The notes beneath the pieces are model-generated. The model searched no databases, was not told where the DNA came from, and saw nothing but the letters and a program-made list of their open reading frames with translations. From Fimbriimonas planktonicus (GTDB lineage Bacteria; Armatimonadota; Fimbriimonadia; Fimbriimonadales; Fimbriimonadaceae), in the NCBI GenBank assembly GCA_965234685.1, contig OZ248539.1, forward strand, positions 62,001 through 126,000: 64,000 bases of DNA, given 5' to 3'. Of this stretch, positions 41,046 through 50,130 are shown piece after piece. Made by a program: the position numbers and the translations under genes. Position 1 is the stretch's first letter, and each line of letters begins with the position of its first letter.

Positions 41046-42923
41046 TCAGGCATTCATGGTGCGCATTGGCGCCGGGGGCAGATTCTTCGCCCAGGCAAGT
41101 TCGAGCAAGAAGGCTCGAGCTTGTTCTGGATTTCCGGCGATGCAGATTTCGTCGAGCATGCCAAGCTGATCTTCCAACCAAGTCCAAGGAATTTCGACGC
41201 CTTGGTCGGCAACCCAGATTTTCGGGTGGCGACTGGCGGTGACCTTTTCGTTGGCGAAGTAGAGCTCTTCGTGCATCTTTTCACCGGGTCGCATTCCGAC
41301 CGTCTTGATTTCGATGTCCTGCTCGGGGACGAGACCGTGCATTCGAATGATGTCTTTGATCAGGTCCGCAATCTTCACTGGCTCACCCATGTCGAGAACG
41401 AAGATCTCTCCGTTTCGGCCCATCGATCCGGCTTGCAGAATCAACTGCGCGGCTTCGGGGATGGTCATGAAGTACCGGGTCATTTCGGCGTGCGTGATGG
41501 TTACCGGGCCGCCGCCAGCGATCTGCTTACAGATCAGTGGGACCAAGCTTCCTCGGCTTCCGAGAACGTTTCCGAATCGAACAACCGCGAACTCAACGTC
41601 GGAGACTCGGCTGCGAGCGCAAACGATCATTTCCGCAACACGCTTAGTTGCACCCATGACGTTTGCGGGCTTAACTGCCTTGTCCGTCGATACGAGGATG
41701 AACTTCTTCACGTGGGCTTCGACCGCTTTGTTCAGAACGTTGAGGGTTCCAAAGACGTTGTTGCGAATCGCTTCGATCGGCGAGTCCTCCATCAGCGGAA
41801 CGTGCTTGTGCGCGGCGGCGTGGAAGATGACGCCTGGGTTGTACTTCTTGATGGCGTTGCCGATGGAGATCGGATCGCGAACGTCGGCGATGACTGCGGC
41901 TGGTCGAACCGGGGTTCGGTGCTTAAGCTCCTGCTCGATCTCGAAGATGGAGCCTTCGCCCTTTCCAAGAAGGATAAGGCTGGCCGGGCTGAAGCTGGCT
42001 ACCTGTCGGGCAACTTCGGAGCCGATGCTGCCGCCGCCCCCAGTGATCATCACGCGCTCTCCGGCGAGGAAGCTGAGGCCGTCCTCTTGGATCACGCCAA
42101 TCTGGTCGCGGCGAAGGAGGTCGTTCGGGTCGATGTTTCGAATCGTGCTGAGGTCCGGCTTGCCGGAGACCAAAGACGAGAACGAAGGAACGAGCTTCAC
42201 GCGGGCTCGGGTCTTCGAGCAGATGTCGAAGATGCGGCGAAGCTCGGCCGGACCGAGGTCGGGCAAAGCGATCAAAATTTCGGTGACTTCGGCTTCAGCA
42301 ACGATCGCGGGAATCTCTTCAACCGTGCCGTAAACCTTTAGGCCGTGAACGGTGGAGCCGGTTAGCGTTGGGTCTTCGTCGACGTATCCAACAACGCTAA
42401 CGGCGCGTACCTGGCGTACGAGCTCACGGAAAACGGATTCGCCAGCATCGTTTGCTCCAACGATCAAGATTCGTCGAGCGGGCACGCCCTGCATATCTTT
42501 GGCGCTGACTCGGTTCTGCTCAATTCGGCGCAGCAATCGCCAGCCGCCGAGGAAGGTGAGCGTCATGAACATGAACAGCAATGGCATGGACCAGCCTTCG
42601 AACCACTCAAGGTTCCGGAGCCGTTGTTCGTTCAAGCGAGCGAAGAAGCCCAGGGCCAGAGCCACAGAGCCGATTGATCGGATGTCGAAGACGCCCATGT
42701 ACTTGGGCTGAATCACCCAAAGACGCTTCCACCCTAGAATCACGGCGCTCAACACGCCGATGACTAGGATACGATCGCGGAGAAGATCTCCGGCAATTTT
42801 GTCCTCCGAAACGAAACGGACTGAGAAGCTGAATACGAACGCCAGAATGATCAGCGTCCAATCAATCAAAAATACGAGCCTGGCCCTAGCCCTGAGTTGT
42901 CGCGCAATAAGTCCTGCAGACAT
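41046..42923 (-). CDS. Membrane nucleotide-sugar 4,6-dehydratase (CapD/WbpM type)
   Basis: 625 residues. Four membrane helices (about 17-35, 50-66, 83-98, 108-127), a CoA-binding-like Rossmann domain (RRILIVGANDAGESVFREL, about 150) and a C-terminal SDR domain (MITGGGGSIGSEVARQV, about 293; VIFHAAAHKHVPLMEDSP; STDKAVKPANVMGATKR with the family's Met in place of Tyr). These enzymes convert UDP-GlcNAc to the 4-keto-6-deoxy sugar used in O-antigen and capsule. Good ribosome site (GGGGGA). Monocistronic, ended by a hairpin. A second, soluble dehydratase is at 50127. Confidence 0.94.
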   Translation of the reverse strand: MSAGLIARQLRARARLVFLIDWTLIILAFVFSFSVRFVSEDKIAGDLLRDRILVIGVLSAVILGWKRLWVIQPKYMGVFDIRSIGSVALALGFFARLNEQRLRNLEWFEGWSMPLLFMFMTLTFLGGWRLLRRIEQNRVSAKDMQGVPARRILIVGANDAGESVFRELVRQVRAVSVVGYVDEDPTLTGSTVHGLKVYGTVEEIPAIVAEAEVTEILIALPDLGPAELRRIFDICSKTRARVKLVPSFSSLVSGKPDLSTIRNIDPNDLLRRDQIGVIQEDGLSFLAGERVMITGGGGSIGSEVARQVASFSPASLILLGKGEGSIFEIEQELKHRTPVRPAAVIADVRDPISIGNAIKKYNPGVIFHAAAHKHVPLMEDSPIEAIRNNVFGTLNVLNKAVEAHVKKFILVSTDKAVKPANVMGATKRVAEMIVCARSRVSDVEFAVVRFGNVLGSRGSLVPLICKQIAGGGPVTITHAEMTRYFMTIPEAAQLILQAGSMGRNGEIFVLDMGEPVKIADLIKDIIRMHGLVPEQDIEIKTVGMRPGEKMHEELYFANEKVTASRHPKIWVADQGVEIPWTWLEDQLGMLDEICIAGNPEQARAFLLELAWAKNLPPAPMRTMNA

Positions 42924-43156
42924 TTTTATCCCCCAAAGGAAGCCTTAGTCTATCTAGGAATTGTTAAGAAAACGCAAAATTTCTTTAAGAATTGCTCAGC
43001 AAAATGGTCAAAACCTACTCAATCCGGAAAATTCTGCGGATCGACTGGTAAGTAAAAGCAACTAAGGATGAAATTGAGATGGACCCAATCGTAAGGATTG
43101 CAGGAAGACTTCGTGCCGGATCACGTCATCATTAGGTTGACGACGTAACGGACGAA

Positions 43157-43693
43157 ATGGGCAAAGGGCGCTTTATCAAATCGGCAGAAAGAGCCTGCAG
43201 TTCTAAGGCAAAGTACGATTCAGCCGAGGAAGCGGAGACGGCCTCCGAAAGACGATACGGGTCTTACCGCTGCCCAGTTTGTCATCACTTTCATCTTACA
43301 AGCCGAGCCATTCCCGCCAGGCCAGCTCCATCGAATACATCTGAACCAGCAAGGCCGAAACTTGCCGAACTCGATTGGTCAGCTTTGCAGAACCCAAAGG
43401 AGAAGCGACCGCCGAGCCAGCGAACCGGACCAGAGCCCATTGTGGTTGCGGAGCCTGCACCAAACCTCCCAGTTGAACCGAAATCGGACTGGCGGGCAGC
43501 GGTGGTTTTGCGTGCTCCAGGCAAAGATCATCGAGCCTTGCTCAACCTGGATGGCCGGATGGTTAAGTCGGCTCGCTGCGATCGAGAATTGCGGTTGGTG
43601 ATGGGTCAGGAAGTTTGGGTTACGGGTTCGCCGCATCCGACGATTGTCTCGCTGCGGACGCCGACATCCGAATCTCCCGAACCGGATAGCTGA
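43157..43693 (+). CDS. Small protein with N-terminal zinc-ribbon-like motif
   Basis: 178 residues. Residues 14-47 contain Cys, then CPVCHHFHLTSR, like the zinc-ribbon segment (C...CPxCxxxH) of small proteins that begin KxxYxSxxEAexaxxRxYxCPxCxxWHLT. The middle is Pro/Ala-rich and disordered; the last 55 residues look like a small beta domain (VVLRAPGKDHRALLNLDGRMVKSA...). No function assigned. The 3' 74 bases overlap the end of the convergent mscS-type gene. Confidence 0.6.
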   Translation: MGKGRFIKSAERACSSKAKYDSAEEAETASERRYGSYRCPVCHHFHLTSRAIPARPAPSNTSEPARPKLAELDWSALQNPKEKRPPSQRTGPEPIVVAEPAPNLPVEPKSDWRAAVVLRAPGKDHRALLNLDGRMVKSARCDRELRLVMGQEVWVTGSPHPTIVSLRTPTSESPEPDS

Positions 43694-44693
43694 TCTCGAT
43701 GCCTTCCTCCCGAAATCGCTGGTGGAGCGCCTTGATGTACTCATGTTTGAGGAGGAAGCTCGCGTCGAAGTCGTTGGCGCGAAGGATGATGGTGAAAAGA
43801 ATGTTGGAATCGCCGAAGGTTTTGTAACGCACCAGCGGCTCAAACTCCGGGTCGCCACCCTCGATCGTGCTTGAAACTTCCTTTGCGACTGCGGTGCAGA
43901 CCGCCTCCACATGGGCAAGGTCGCTTGAGTACGACACCCCGCAATCCACATAAACCCGCGCGCCGTTGTCGGGATAGTAATTGTTGGTGAGAATCGACGT
44001 CGCGAGCTTGCTGTTCGGAATGATGATCACGCTTTCCGAAAATGGCTTGATTCGTGTACTGCGCCAGCCGACCGATTCCACGAAACCCTCGACTCCACCA
44101 TCCATGCGAACATAGTCGCCAGGTCGGAGCGGCTTGTCGATGGTGAGCGTAATCCCGGCGAAATAGTTGCCCAAGGTGTCCTGGAGCGCAAGGGCAACGG
44201 CAATTCCGATGACGCCGAGGCTTGCGAGCAGCGGACCGACGTCAACTTTGAAGAGACTCAGCACGGTGACCCCGGCGACGCCAAAGATAAGGGCCGCCGA
44301 AATCTTCGTCAGCAGGCTTCGGGCGCTGGCGTCAAGGGACGGCGGTGCAAGTTCGATCGCGCGGTGTACCGCACGGTGAACCGCCATGAACCCAACGATG
44401 GTCGCGAACGACTTGATCCAAATGTCGACGGTAGCCCAGTCCAGTTGCCTCGCAAAGGGTTCGTCCAGCGCGCGAAGCTGAAGGGTCAGCACGTAAGCTG
44501 ACAGCACTGCACCCATCACAAAGGCATACTTGCGAAGCGTCCACGGGAGGGTGTCCTCCTTACGGCGGTCGTATCGTCGAGCAAGCCCTTTTGCCAAAAG
44601 GGGCAAAACAACTCGACCGGCCAGGAACCCGAGTGCAACCGGCAGCAAGCTCCATCCGATCATCGCTAGAACCGCGTTGACTTCAAAGGGCAT
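43620..44693 (-). CDS. Small-conductance mechanosensitive channel (MscS)
   Basis: 357 residues. Three or four N-terminal helices, then the pore helix and beta domain: LLASLGVIGIAVALALQDTLGNYFAGITLTIDKPLRPGDYVRM, the RSTRIKPFSESVIIIPNSKLATSILTN segment, and a C-terminal alpha/beta vestibule. It releases solutes on osmotic downshock. Its last 25 codons overlap the convergent zinc-ribbon gene. Confidence 0.94.
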   Translation of the reverse strand: MPFEVNAVLAMIGWSLLPVALGFLAGRVVLPLLAKGLARRYDRRKEDTLPWTLRKYAFVMGAVLSAYVLTLQLRALDEPFARQLDWATVDIWIKSFATIVGFMAVHRAVHRAIELAPPSLDASARSLLTKISAALIFGVAGVTVLSLFKVDVGPLLASLGVIGIAVALALQDTLGNYFAGITLTIDKPLRPGDYVRMDGGVEGFVESVGWRSTRIKPFSESVIIIPNSKLATSILTNNYYPDNGARVYVDCGVSYSSDLAHVEAVCTAVAKEVSSTIEGGDPEFEPLVRYKTFGDSNILFTIILRANDFDASFLLKHEYIKALHQRFREEGIEISYPVREIRMSASAARQSSDAANP

Positions 44694-44765
44694 GCTTTAT
44701 TATGCGAGCCGGGTTATGGTTGCCTCGGCTTCGGCGCGTTCGCTGGATTCAGGTATCCCTAGCCA

Positions 44766-45368
44766 ATGATTCTCGTGATCGATAATTACGACTCGTTCAC
44801 CTACAATCTGGTCCAGTACATCGGCCAGAGCGGTGGTGATGTCGTGGTTCACCGGAATGACGAGATCTCGGTCGAGCAAATTTCCGAACTTCGACCCAAA
44901 GGCATCCTTCTTTCGCCTGGGCCGTGCACGCCAAAAGAGAGCGGCGTTTGTGTTGATGTGATTCGGCACGCCTTGATCGCCGAGCAAGGGACAGCGTTCG
45001 ATGTCCCAATCTTTGGGGTGTGTCTGGGGCACCAGACTATCGGTTATGTCGCTGGGAGCACGGTTCTCCGTGCGGAAGTAACCAAACATGGCAAGTCCTC
45101 GCTGGTTGAGCACGACGGAAAAGGGCTGCTCGATGGAATGCCCAATCCATTTTCGGCAATTCGCTACCACTCCCTCGTCGTTGAGAAACACGAAGTACCA
45201 GAGGGGTTTGAAGTGACATCGCGGAGCGTCGATGACCACGAAATTATGGGGGTTCGGCATCAAACGAAGCCCATCGAAGGGGTGCAGTATCACCCAGAAT
45301 CTGTGCTGACCCAGGACGGGCTAAAAATCGTTCAGAACTTTGTCCGGCAGGTTGAAAATTACCGATGA
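44766..45368 (+). CDS. Anthranilate/aminodeoxychorismate synthase glutaminase
   Basis: 200 residues, class I glutamine amidotransferase. ILVIDNYDSFTYNLVQYI at the start and LSPGPCTPKESG, PIFGVCLGHQTIGYV (nucleophile Cys) and VQYHPESVLT (His-Glu) are all typical of TrpG/PabA. It supplies ammonia to TrpE or PabB; neither is in the window, so the specific pathway is open. Overlaps the phosphorylase gene (ATGA). Confidence 0.94.
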   Translation: MILVIDNYDSFTYNLVQYIGQSGGDVVVHRNDEISVEQISELRPKGILLSPGPCTPKESGVCVDVIRHALIAEQGTAFDVPIFGVCLGHQTIGYVAGSTVLRAEVTKHGKSSLVEHDGKGLLDGMPNPFSAIRYHSLVVEKHEVPEGFEVTSRSVDDHEIMGVRHQTKPIEGVQYHPESVLTQDGLKIVQNFVRQVENYR

Positions 45369-46654
45369 ACGTCGTTCGATTTATTGAAACCAAGCGCGAT
45401 GGTCGCGCTCACACGAAAGCGGAATTGGCCGAGTTCTGTCGGCTCGTCGGCCAAAGTGCGATTCCGGACTATCAAGTTTCGGCGTGGCTGATGGCGGCAT
45501 TCTTGAATCCGCTTTCGGATGAAGAGGCCGCCTGGCTGACGGAAGGCATGGCGGACAGCGGAGAGCGGCTGGACTTGACTGGTTTGCCCGAGCCATGGGT
45601 CGACAAGCACAGCACCGGCGGCGTCGGTGACAAAACGACTTTGGTCGTTGTGCCGATGCTTGCGGCTTGCGGCCTGACCATCGTTAAAATGAGCGGTCGT
45701 GGGCTCGGAATCACGGGCGGGACCATTGATAAGCTCGAAAGTGTTCCAGGCTTCCGGACCGACCTTAGCCCGGCGGAGTTGAAAGCGCAGGCCATGGCGG
45801 TCGGAATCGGGCTTGGAGGACAGACGGCGAACCTTGCTCCCGCCGACAAGCACCTGTACGCATTGCGAGACGTAACGGGAACCACGGCGAGCATGCCGCT
45901 GATGGCAAGCAGCATTCTCAGCAAGAAGGTCGCCGGCGGCGCAAAGTACGTGGTGCTGGATGTGAAGGCAGGCCGAGGCGCCTTTATGACCACTGAGGAC
46001 GGTGCCCGAGAGTTGGCCAAGCTGTTGGTTCGAATCGGTGAAGGGGCGGGTCTCCACACAACCGCGCTCATCAGCGACATGGATGTACCGCTCGGCTCGG
46101 CGGTCGGGAACGCCGTCGAAGTGCGAGAAGCCTGGGATGTGCTTACCGGAAAGGATCTGATTGGCCCCGTAAAGCGCTTTAGAGAGCTGTGCGTCACCCT
46201 TACCGCGCATGTGCTGACCGTTGTGGCGGAAGACCCCGAAACCGCGCAGAAACGAGCCGAGGCCTGCCTCACGAGTGGTGCCGCCTGGGAAAAGGCCGAG
46301 CGTTGGCTGATCGCCCAAGGGGCAGAGAGGCATTTGCTACTGCCAGTTGCGCCGGACATCGTCACCGTCAACGCCTTGGAAGCGGGTTGGGTGGCGGACA
46401 TTCACCCCGTTGAGATTTCTCAACTCGTGCTCGATCTTGGCGGCGGACGGAAGACGAAATCCGATCAGATTGATCACCGAGTAGGCATTGAGCTGTTGGC
46501 TTCGGTCGGCGATCAGGTGGCGAAGGGTCAGCCGATCCTACGCGTTCATGCCGCCACTCTCGAGTCGGCAGAAAATGCTGCGGCTGGCGCGTTGGCCGCC
46601 ATGTCGTTCAGCGCGGAACCGGTCGCGCCTCGTGCGGTCATCCGGCCGAGTTAG
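45365..46654 (+). CDS. Thymidine / pyrimidine-nucleoside phosphorylase
   Basis: 429 residues. The signature VDKHSTGGVGDKTTLVVVPMLAACGLTIVKMSGRGLGITGGTIDKLESVPGF is nearly perfect for DeoA/Pdp, followed by the phosphate and pyrimidine site SSILSKKVAGGAKYVVLDVKAGRGAFM. Residues 345-420 form the C-terminal domain. It cleaves (deoxy)nucleosides with phosphate for salvage. Coupled to the trpG-type gene by ATGA; the stop overlaps the convergent PrcB-like gene by 4 bases. Confidence 0.95.
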   Translation: MNVVRFIETKRDGRAHTKAELAEFCRLVGQSAIPDYQVSAWLMAAFLNPLSDEEAAWLTEGMADSGERLDLTGLPEPWVDKHSTGGVGDKTTLVVVPMLAACGLTIVKMSGRGLGITGGTIDKLESVPGFRTDLSPAELKAQAMAVGIGLGGQTANLAPADKHLYALRDVTGTTASMPLMASSILSKKVAGGAKYVVLDVKAGRGAFMTTEDGARELAKLLVRIGEGAGLHTTALISDMDVPLGSAVGNAVEVREAWDVLTGKDLIGPVKRFRELCVTLTAHVLTVVAEDPETAQKRAEACLTSGAAWEKAERWLIAQGAERHLLLPVAPDIVTVNALEAGWVADIHPVEISQLVLDLGGGRKTKSDQIDHRVGIELLASVGDQVAKGQPILRVHAATLESAENAAAGALAAMSFSAEPVAPRAVIRPS

Positions 46655-47148
46655 TTTTTGCCGAGCTTAGGGAATCGCTTTTTCTCAACCCAAGCGCCCT
46701 TCGGTCCGGTCGGGGTTTCGATCACGACTTCACCCTCAACTCGGGGTACGGCAAAGAAGGCGAACGGACGGGCTAGAACGGAGGTGGTCCCGGTAACGAA
46801 TCGGATCCGGATGAGCGCGTTTTTGCCTTTCGCCCGGCCACTTTCGTAAATGTAATCGCCGGTTGGGTAGGTCTCGCCGCCGGTCAAGGCAACGATCATC
46901 ACGTTCTCGAAATCGAATACGGGAGGCGTCGGGATGGCGGTATTTGGCAGTCCTCCACCCATGTGACTTGCCCAAAGGGAAGCCCAGCCTTGGCGGTCGC
47001 GGATGACCATGATGTCCGGCCCGGTGGCAAAGGAATTCTGTCCGCGCATCACGTCCAGCGCGGGCAACGGAGTGATCTTCTTGTCCTCAATCGGAACACC
47101 GACGGCGATTGTCATTGCCATCCAGATCGGGATCCAGTAAGTGGTCAT
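46651..47148 (-). CDS. PrcB-like exported protein
   Basis: 165 residues. A short hydrophobic leader (WIPIWMAMTIAVGV) suggests export. The body, IMVIRDRQGWASLWASHM...PPVFDFENVMIVALTGGETYPTGDYIYESGRAKG, follows the PrcB C-terminal domain pattern (W-x-x-L-W, P-x-V-D-F, G-x-x-x-T-G-G-Y) found in a protease-stabilising protein of spirochaetes. Inferred role: binding or protecting a partner in the periplasm. It follows the ARC ATPase by 57 bases on the same strand. Confidence 0.65.
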   Translation of the reverse strand: MTTYWIPIWMAMTIAVGVPIEDKKITPLPALDVMRGQNSFATGPDIMVIRDRQGWASLWASHMGGGLPNTAIPTPPVFDFENVMIVALTGGETYPTGDYIYESGRAKGKNALIRIRFVTGTTSVLARPFAFFAVPRVEGEVVIETPTGPKGAWVEKKRFPKLGKN

Positions 47149-47205
47149 GTCTCTTTAGACGATGATTTTCCTTACCGGGTCCCAATCTTCCGAGCGAAGG
47201 TGGGC

Positions 47206-48870
47206 CTAAACGATCGCTTTTCGGCTGATTTCTTCGCCGCGATTTCGACCAACCGGCTTCACACTCACGACGTTTTCTGGATTCAGGTCGAGCAATTGAA
47301 GCCAATCGTCCACCGCATCGCTCTTCGGGAAGATCTCGTTTTCCTTGAACTCGGTCTTGATCGCGCCAAACAAATCTTCCTGAGAGATTCCGTGCGGATC
47401 CTTCGGCGATTGAATCGCGCGGCGAATCGCGGACTCCTTGGCTCGGTCCACGATGCTCTTGATGAGCGCACCGGAGATCATGTCGCGGAAGTACAGGGTC
47501 TGCGAGGAGCCGGTTCGGAGGAAGACTTTCAGGAATTCGTTTTCCGCATCGCTTCGCCAAAGCTGTTCGATGCTGTTCTCAATGAGTTCCTTGCGGGCGC
47601 AATCGACCTCACCGTTCCACTTCGCGAGAAGCTCGGCGTCGTAAGGGAGATTCGGCGTGAGATAGATTCCGAGAATGCTTTCGGCTGCCGCTCGATCGGG
47701 GCGAGTGACCTTCACCTTACGGTCGATTCGGCCCGGGCGGAGTACGGCCGGGTCGATGTAGTCGGGCCGGTTGCTCGTGAGCATCAACACGACGTTGTCG
47801 AGGGACTGCATTCCGTCCAGCTCGGCGCAGAACTGCGGAACGACGGTGTTGCTGATGTTCAGATACCGTCCGCTGGAGCGCGTACGAAGGACGGCCTCGG
47901 CTTCATCAATGAAAATAAAGACCAAGCGGCCCTCTTTCGCCTTCTCGCGGGCGGTTTTGAAGATTTCGCGCACCATGCGCTCGGTTTCTCCAAGCCACAT
48001 GTTGAGGATCTTCGGACCAGAGATGGTCATGAAGTACTCCTTGACCGGATGCCCAACCTGCTTTTCGTACTCTCGGGTCAGGTTGTAGGCGGTTGCCTTT
48101 CCGATGAGGGTTTTGCCGCAGCCAGGAGGGCCGTAGAGCAGGATTCCCTTGATCGGTTTCTGGTCATAGGCCGCAAAGATTTCTGGGTGAAGAAGCGGCT
48201 CTTCGATGGTTTCTCGAATGACTTGGATGGCTTCCTTTTGACCGCCGACCTTGTCCCAAGGCAGGACCGGCACTTCTTCGAGGAAGTAGTCTCGAGATTC
48301 CTGCTTCTCGAAGTGCTCAACCGCGAAGCGGCCGGAGCTATCGAGCCGGACTTCGTCGCCAGCGGTGATTTTTGCCTCCGTCAGCGTCGCTGCTCGGAAT
48401 ACGAGTCGTCCATCGCTGCCGGGCGTATCGTTGCCGATCCGAATCCTGAGGTCGTCCAGGATCGCGGCGACCTTAACGAGCCCGCCAGATTGTCCTGGCG
48501 GCAAGATGCCGACGATGGCAAAGGCGTCGTTTACGCGGACTCGGGTGCCGGGAAGCAGAGCCTCGCGCTTGATTTTGTCGTCGACCATGCTCACATACTC
48601 GGTGTCTCCAAGCGAGATGAGGGCGCACTGCTCAGTGTCTTCGTGCCAGCCGACAAACACGCCGATGCGGTTTGCCGGAGCGGTGAGCTTTTGGTACGCG
48701 GCTTCGTATTCGGCCAATAGCGCCTCGCGCTCTTCTTGTCCACGGGCCTCGGATTCAATTTCCGTGCGGAGGGCGGCAAGGTAGTTCTGCAATCGCGCGT
48801 TATCTTTCGGCGCAGATTCCACAACTTTATCGAGAATTTGGAGGGAGCGGGACCGCTCTTCCGGAGTCAT
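47206..48870 (-). CDS. ARC-type proteasomal AAA ATPase
   Basis: 554 residues. An N-terminal coiled coil (about 1-60), OB-type beta domains (about 65-185) and one AAA module with Walker A LLYGPPGCGKTLIG, Walker B LVFIFIDEAEAV, sensor SNRPDYIDPAVLRPGR and second-region RKVKVTRPD. The layout fits Mpa/ARC, which unfolds tagged proteins for the 20S proteasome. The C-terminus is SRKAIV, not the HbYX (Q-Y-L) gate-opening motif, and no 20S, Pup or ligase gene is in the window. It may act as an independent unfoldase. Confidence 0.92.
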   Translation of the reverse strand: MTPEERSRSLQILDKVVESAPKDNARLQNYLAALRTEIESEARGQEEREALLAEYEAAYQKLTAPANRIGVFVGWHEDTEQCALISLGDTEYVSMVDDKIKREALLPGTRVRVNDAFAIVGILPPGQSGGLVKVAAILDDLRIRIGNDTPGSDGRLVFRAATLTEAKITAGDEVRLDSSGRFAVEHFEKQESRDYFLEEVPVLPWDKVGGQKEAIQVIRETIEEPLLHPEIFAAYDQKPIKGILLYGPPGCGKTLIGKATAYNLTREYEKQVGHPVKEYFMTISGPKILNMWLGETERMVREIFKTAREKAKEGRLVFIFIDEAEAVLRTRSSGRYLNISNTVVPQFCAELDGMQSLDNVVLMLTSNRPDYIDPAVLRPGRIDRKVKVTRPDRAAAESILGIYLTPNLPYDAELLAKWNGEVDCARKELIENSIEQLWRSDAENEFLKVFLRTGSSQTLYFRDMISGALIKSIVDRAKESAIRRAIQSPKDPHGISQEDLFGAIKTEFKENEIFPKSDAVDDWLQLLDLNPENVVSVKPVGRNRGEEISRKAIV

Positions 48871-48934
48871 GCCTCATCCTACGTTGGAATTCGCTCTGAA
48901 TGCCACATGCATGAGTCCGATTCAGTGATGGAAA

Positions 48935-49525
48935 ATGCAAACCATGTACGAGAATCGCGAAGACCTTCTGATCCATGCTTGGCATGAGTGCGGCGAAGCC
49001 CTGAAAGACAGGGGGCACCTATTCCGAACCTTTGCTCTAGCAACCGTCAGGGATGGCTGGCCGGAGATTCGGACCGTCGTTCTTCGTCGCGTAAACGCCG
49101 AACGCTGGACCCTTGGCTTCAACGCGGATGTTCGTTCGCCAAAGGTCGGTGAAATCCAGACAGAACCGCGCGTGTCGGGTTTGTTCTATTCGCAGCCGCA
49201 CGGGTTCCAGATTCGATTTCGAGGCGCTGCAGTCGCGCACCATCAGGACGACGTTGCCCAGGATGCCTGGGACAAAACCCCTCTTTTGGGACGCCGGGTG
49301 TACCTCTCGCCAGCCGGCCCGAGCGAACGTTCCGACATCTACCAATCCAACATTCCGCCCTACCTGATTGACCGTGAACCAAATGAGGAAGAATCCGTCG
49401 CGGGATATGCCAATTTTGTGGCGGTCGAGATTCAAGTTGAATCGCTCGACATCCTTTCGTTGGCGTTCGATGGCAATCGCCGAGCCGAATTCACGCGTGA
49501 CTCCTCTGTTTGGCTATTGCCTTAA
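48935..49525 (+). CDS. Pyridoxamine-5'-phosphate-oxidase-like split-barrel protein
   Basis: 196 residues from ATG 48935; ATG 48944 is an alternative. FMN-binding split barrel: FRTFALATVRDGWPEIRTVVLRRVN (first strands and the R-T-V-V-L-R FMN-phosphate contact) followed by DVRSPKVGEIQTEPRVSGLFYSQPHGFQIRFRG. It lacks the RLSxR-P-type C-terminus of true PdxH, so it is more likely an Alr4036-type flavoprotein of unknown substrate. Divergent to the ARC ATPase. Confidence 0.85.
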   Translation: MQTMYENREDLLIHAWHECGEALKDRGHLFRTFALATVRDGWPEIRTVVLRRVNAERWTLGFNADVRSPKVGEIQTEPRVSGLFYSQPHGFQIRFRGAAVAHHQDDVAQDAWDKTPLLGRRVYLSPAGPSERSDIYQSNIPPYLIDREPNEEESVAGYANFVAVEIQVESLDILSLAFDGNRRAEFTRDSSVWLLP

Positions 49526-49566
49526 CGATCACTGAACTAGTTCAGGTGGTATCACTGACACCGCAA

Positions 49567-50130
49567 ATGGAAGTCGCGAAAGAGTTTCACGTTGTCGGTT
49601 CGGGCGGGCACGGGCGGGTTGTCGCCTCGGCAGCGCTGGCCCTGGGCTGGAAGGTCGTGGCGTTCTGGGACGATCGGGAATCTGCCATTGGCACCGAAGT
49701 GCTCGGAATTCCGGTTCGCGGACCCATTTCTGAACTTGCAAGCATTCGCGGAAACGTCAATTTTGCCGTCGGAAACAATCTCGCCCGAATGCGTTGGAGC
49801 GAAGAGTTTTCTCACCTTGAGTTCCCCGTGATTCGACATCCGTTCTCCTTTGTTGACCCGAACGCGACGATTCTGGAAGGGACTTTCGTGAGCGCGGGCG
49901 CGGTCGTGATGGTTGCGGCGCAGGTAGGGCGGCACTGCATCGTCAACACGAACGCGGCGGTCGATCATGATGTGGTGGTCGGAGACTTCGTCCACGTCGG
50001 GCCTGGGGTCGCCCTTGCCGGGGGCGTGAAGGTCGGCGACCGAATACACTTAGACACCGGCGCCTCGGTGCCGTACGGAAAAATCGTTCCCAGCGATACC
50101 GTGGTTCCTGCGGGATCAACTTTCTTATGA
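49567..50130 (+). CDS. Sugar O/N-acyltransferase, NeuD/PglD type
   Basis: 187 residues from ATG 49567. A Rossmann-like N-terminus (FHVVGSGGHGRVVASAALALGW...VAFWDD) is followed by a left-handed beta helix of hexapeptide repeats (DPNATILEGTFVSAGAVVMVAAQVGRHCIVNTNAAVDHDVVVGDFVHVGPGVALAGGVKVGD). His in VDHD is the usual general base. It acylates an amino group or hydroxyl of a UDP-sugar. First gene of the glycan-initiation operon (ATGA to the dehydratase). Confidence 0.9.
   Translation: MEVAKEFHVVGSGGHGRVVASAALALGWKVVAFWDDRESAIGTEVLGIPVRGPISELASIRGNVNFAVGNNLARMRWSEEFSHLEFPVIRHPFSFVDPNATILEGTFVSAGAVVMVAAQVGRHCIVNTNAAVDHDVVVGDFVHVGPGVALAGGVKVGDRIHLDTGASVPYGKIVPSDTVVPAGSTFL

Noticed and set aside
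41121..42341. 406-aa plus-strand frame opposite the membrane dehydratase
   Set aside because: Antisense shadow; the minus strand has every SDR motif.
46963..48720. 585-aa plus-strand frame opposite the ARC ATPase
   Set aside because: Antisense shadow of a well conserved AAA gene; the product has no family pattern.
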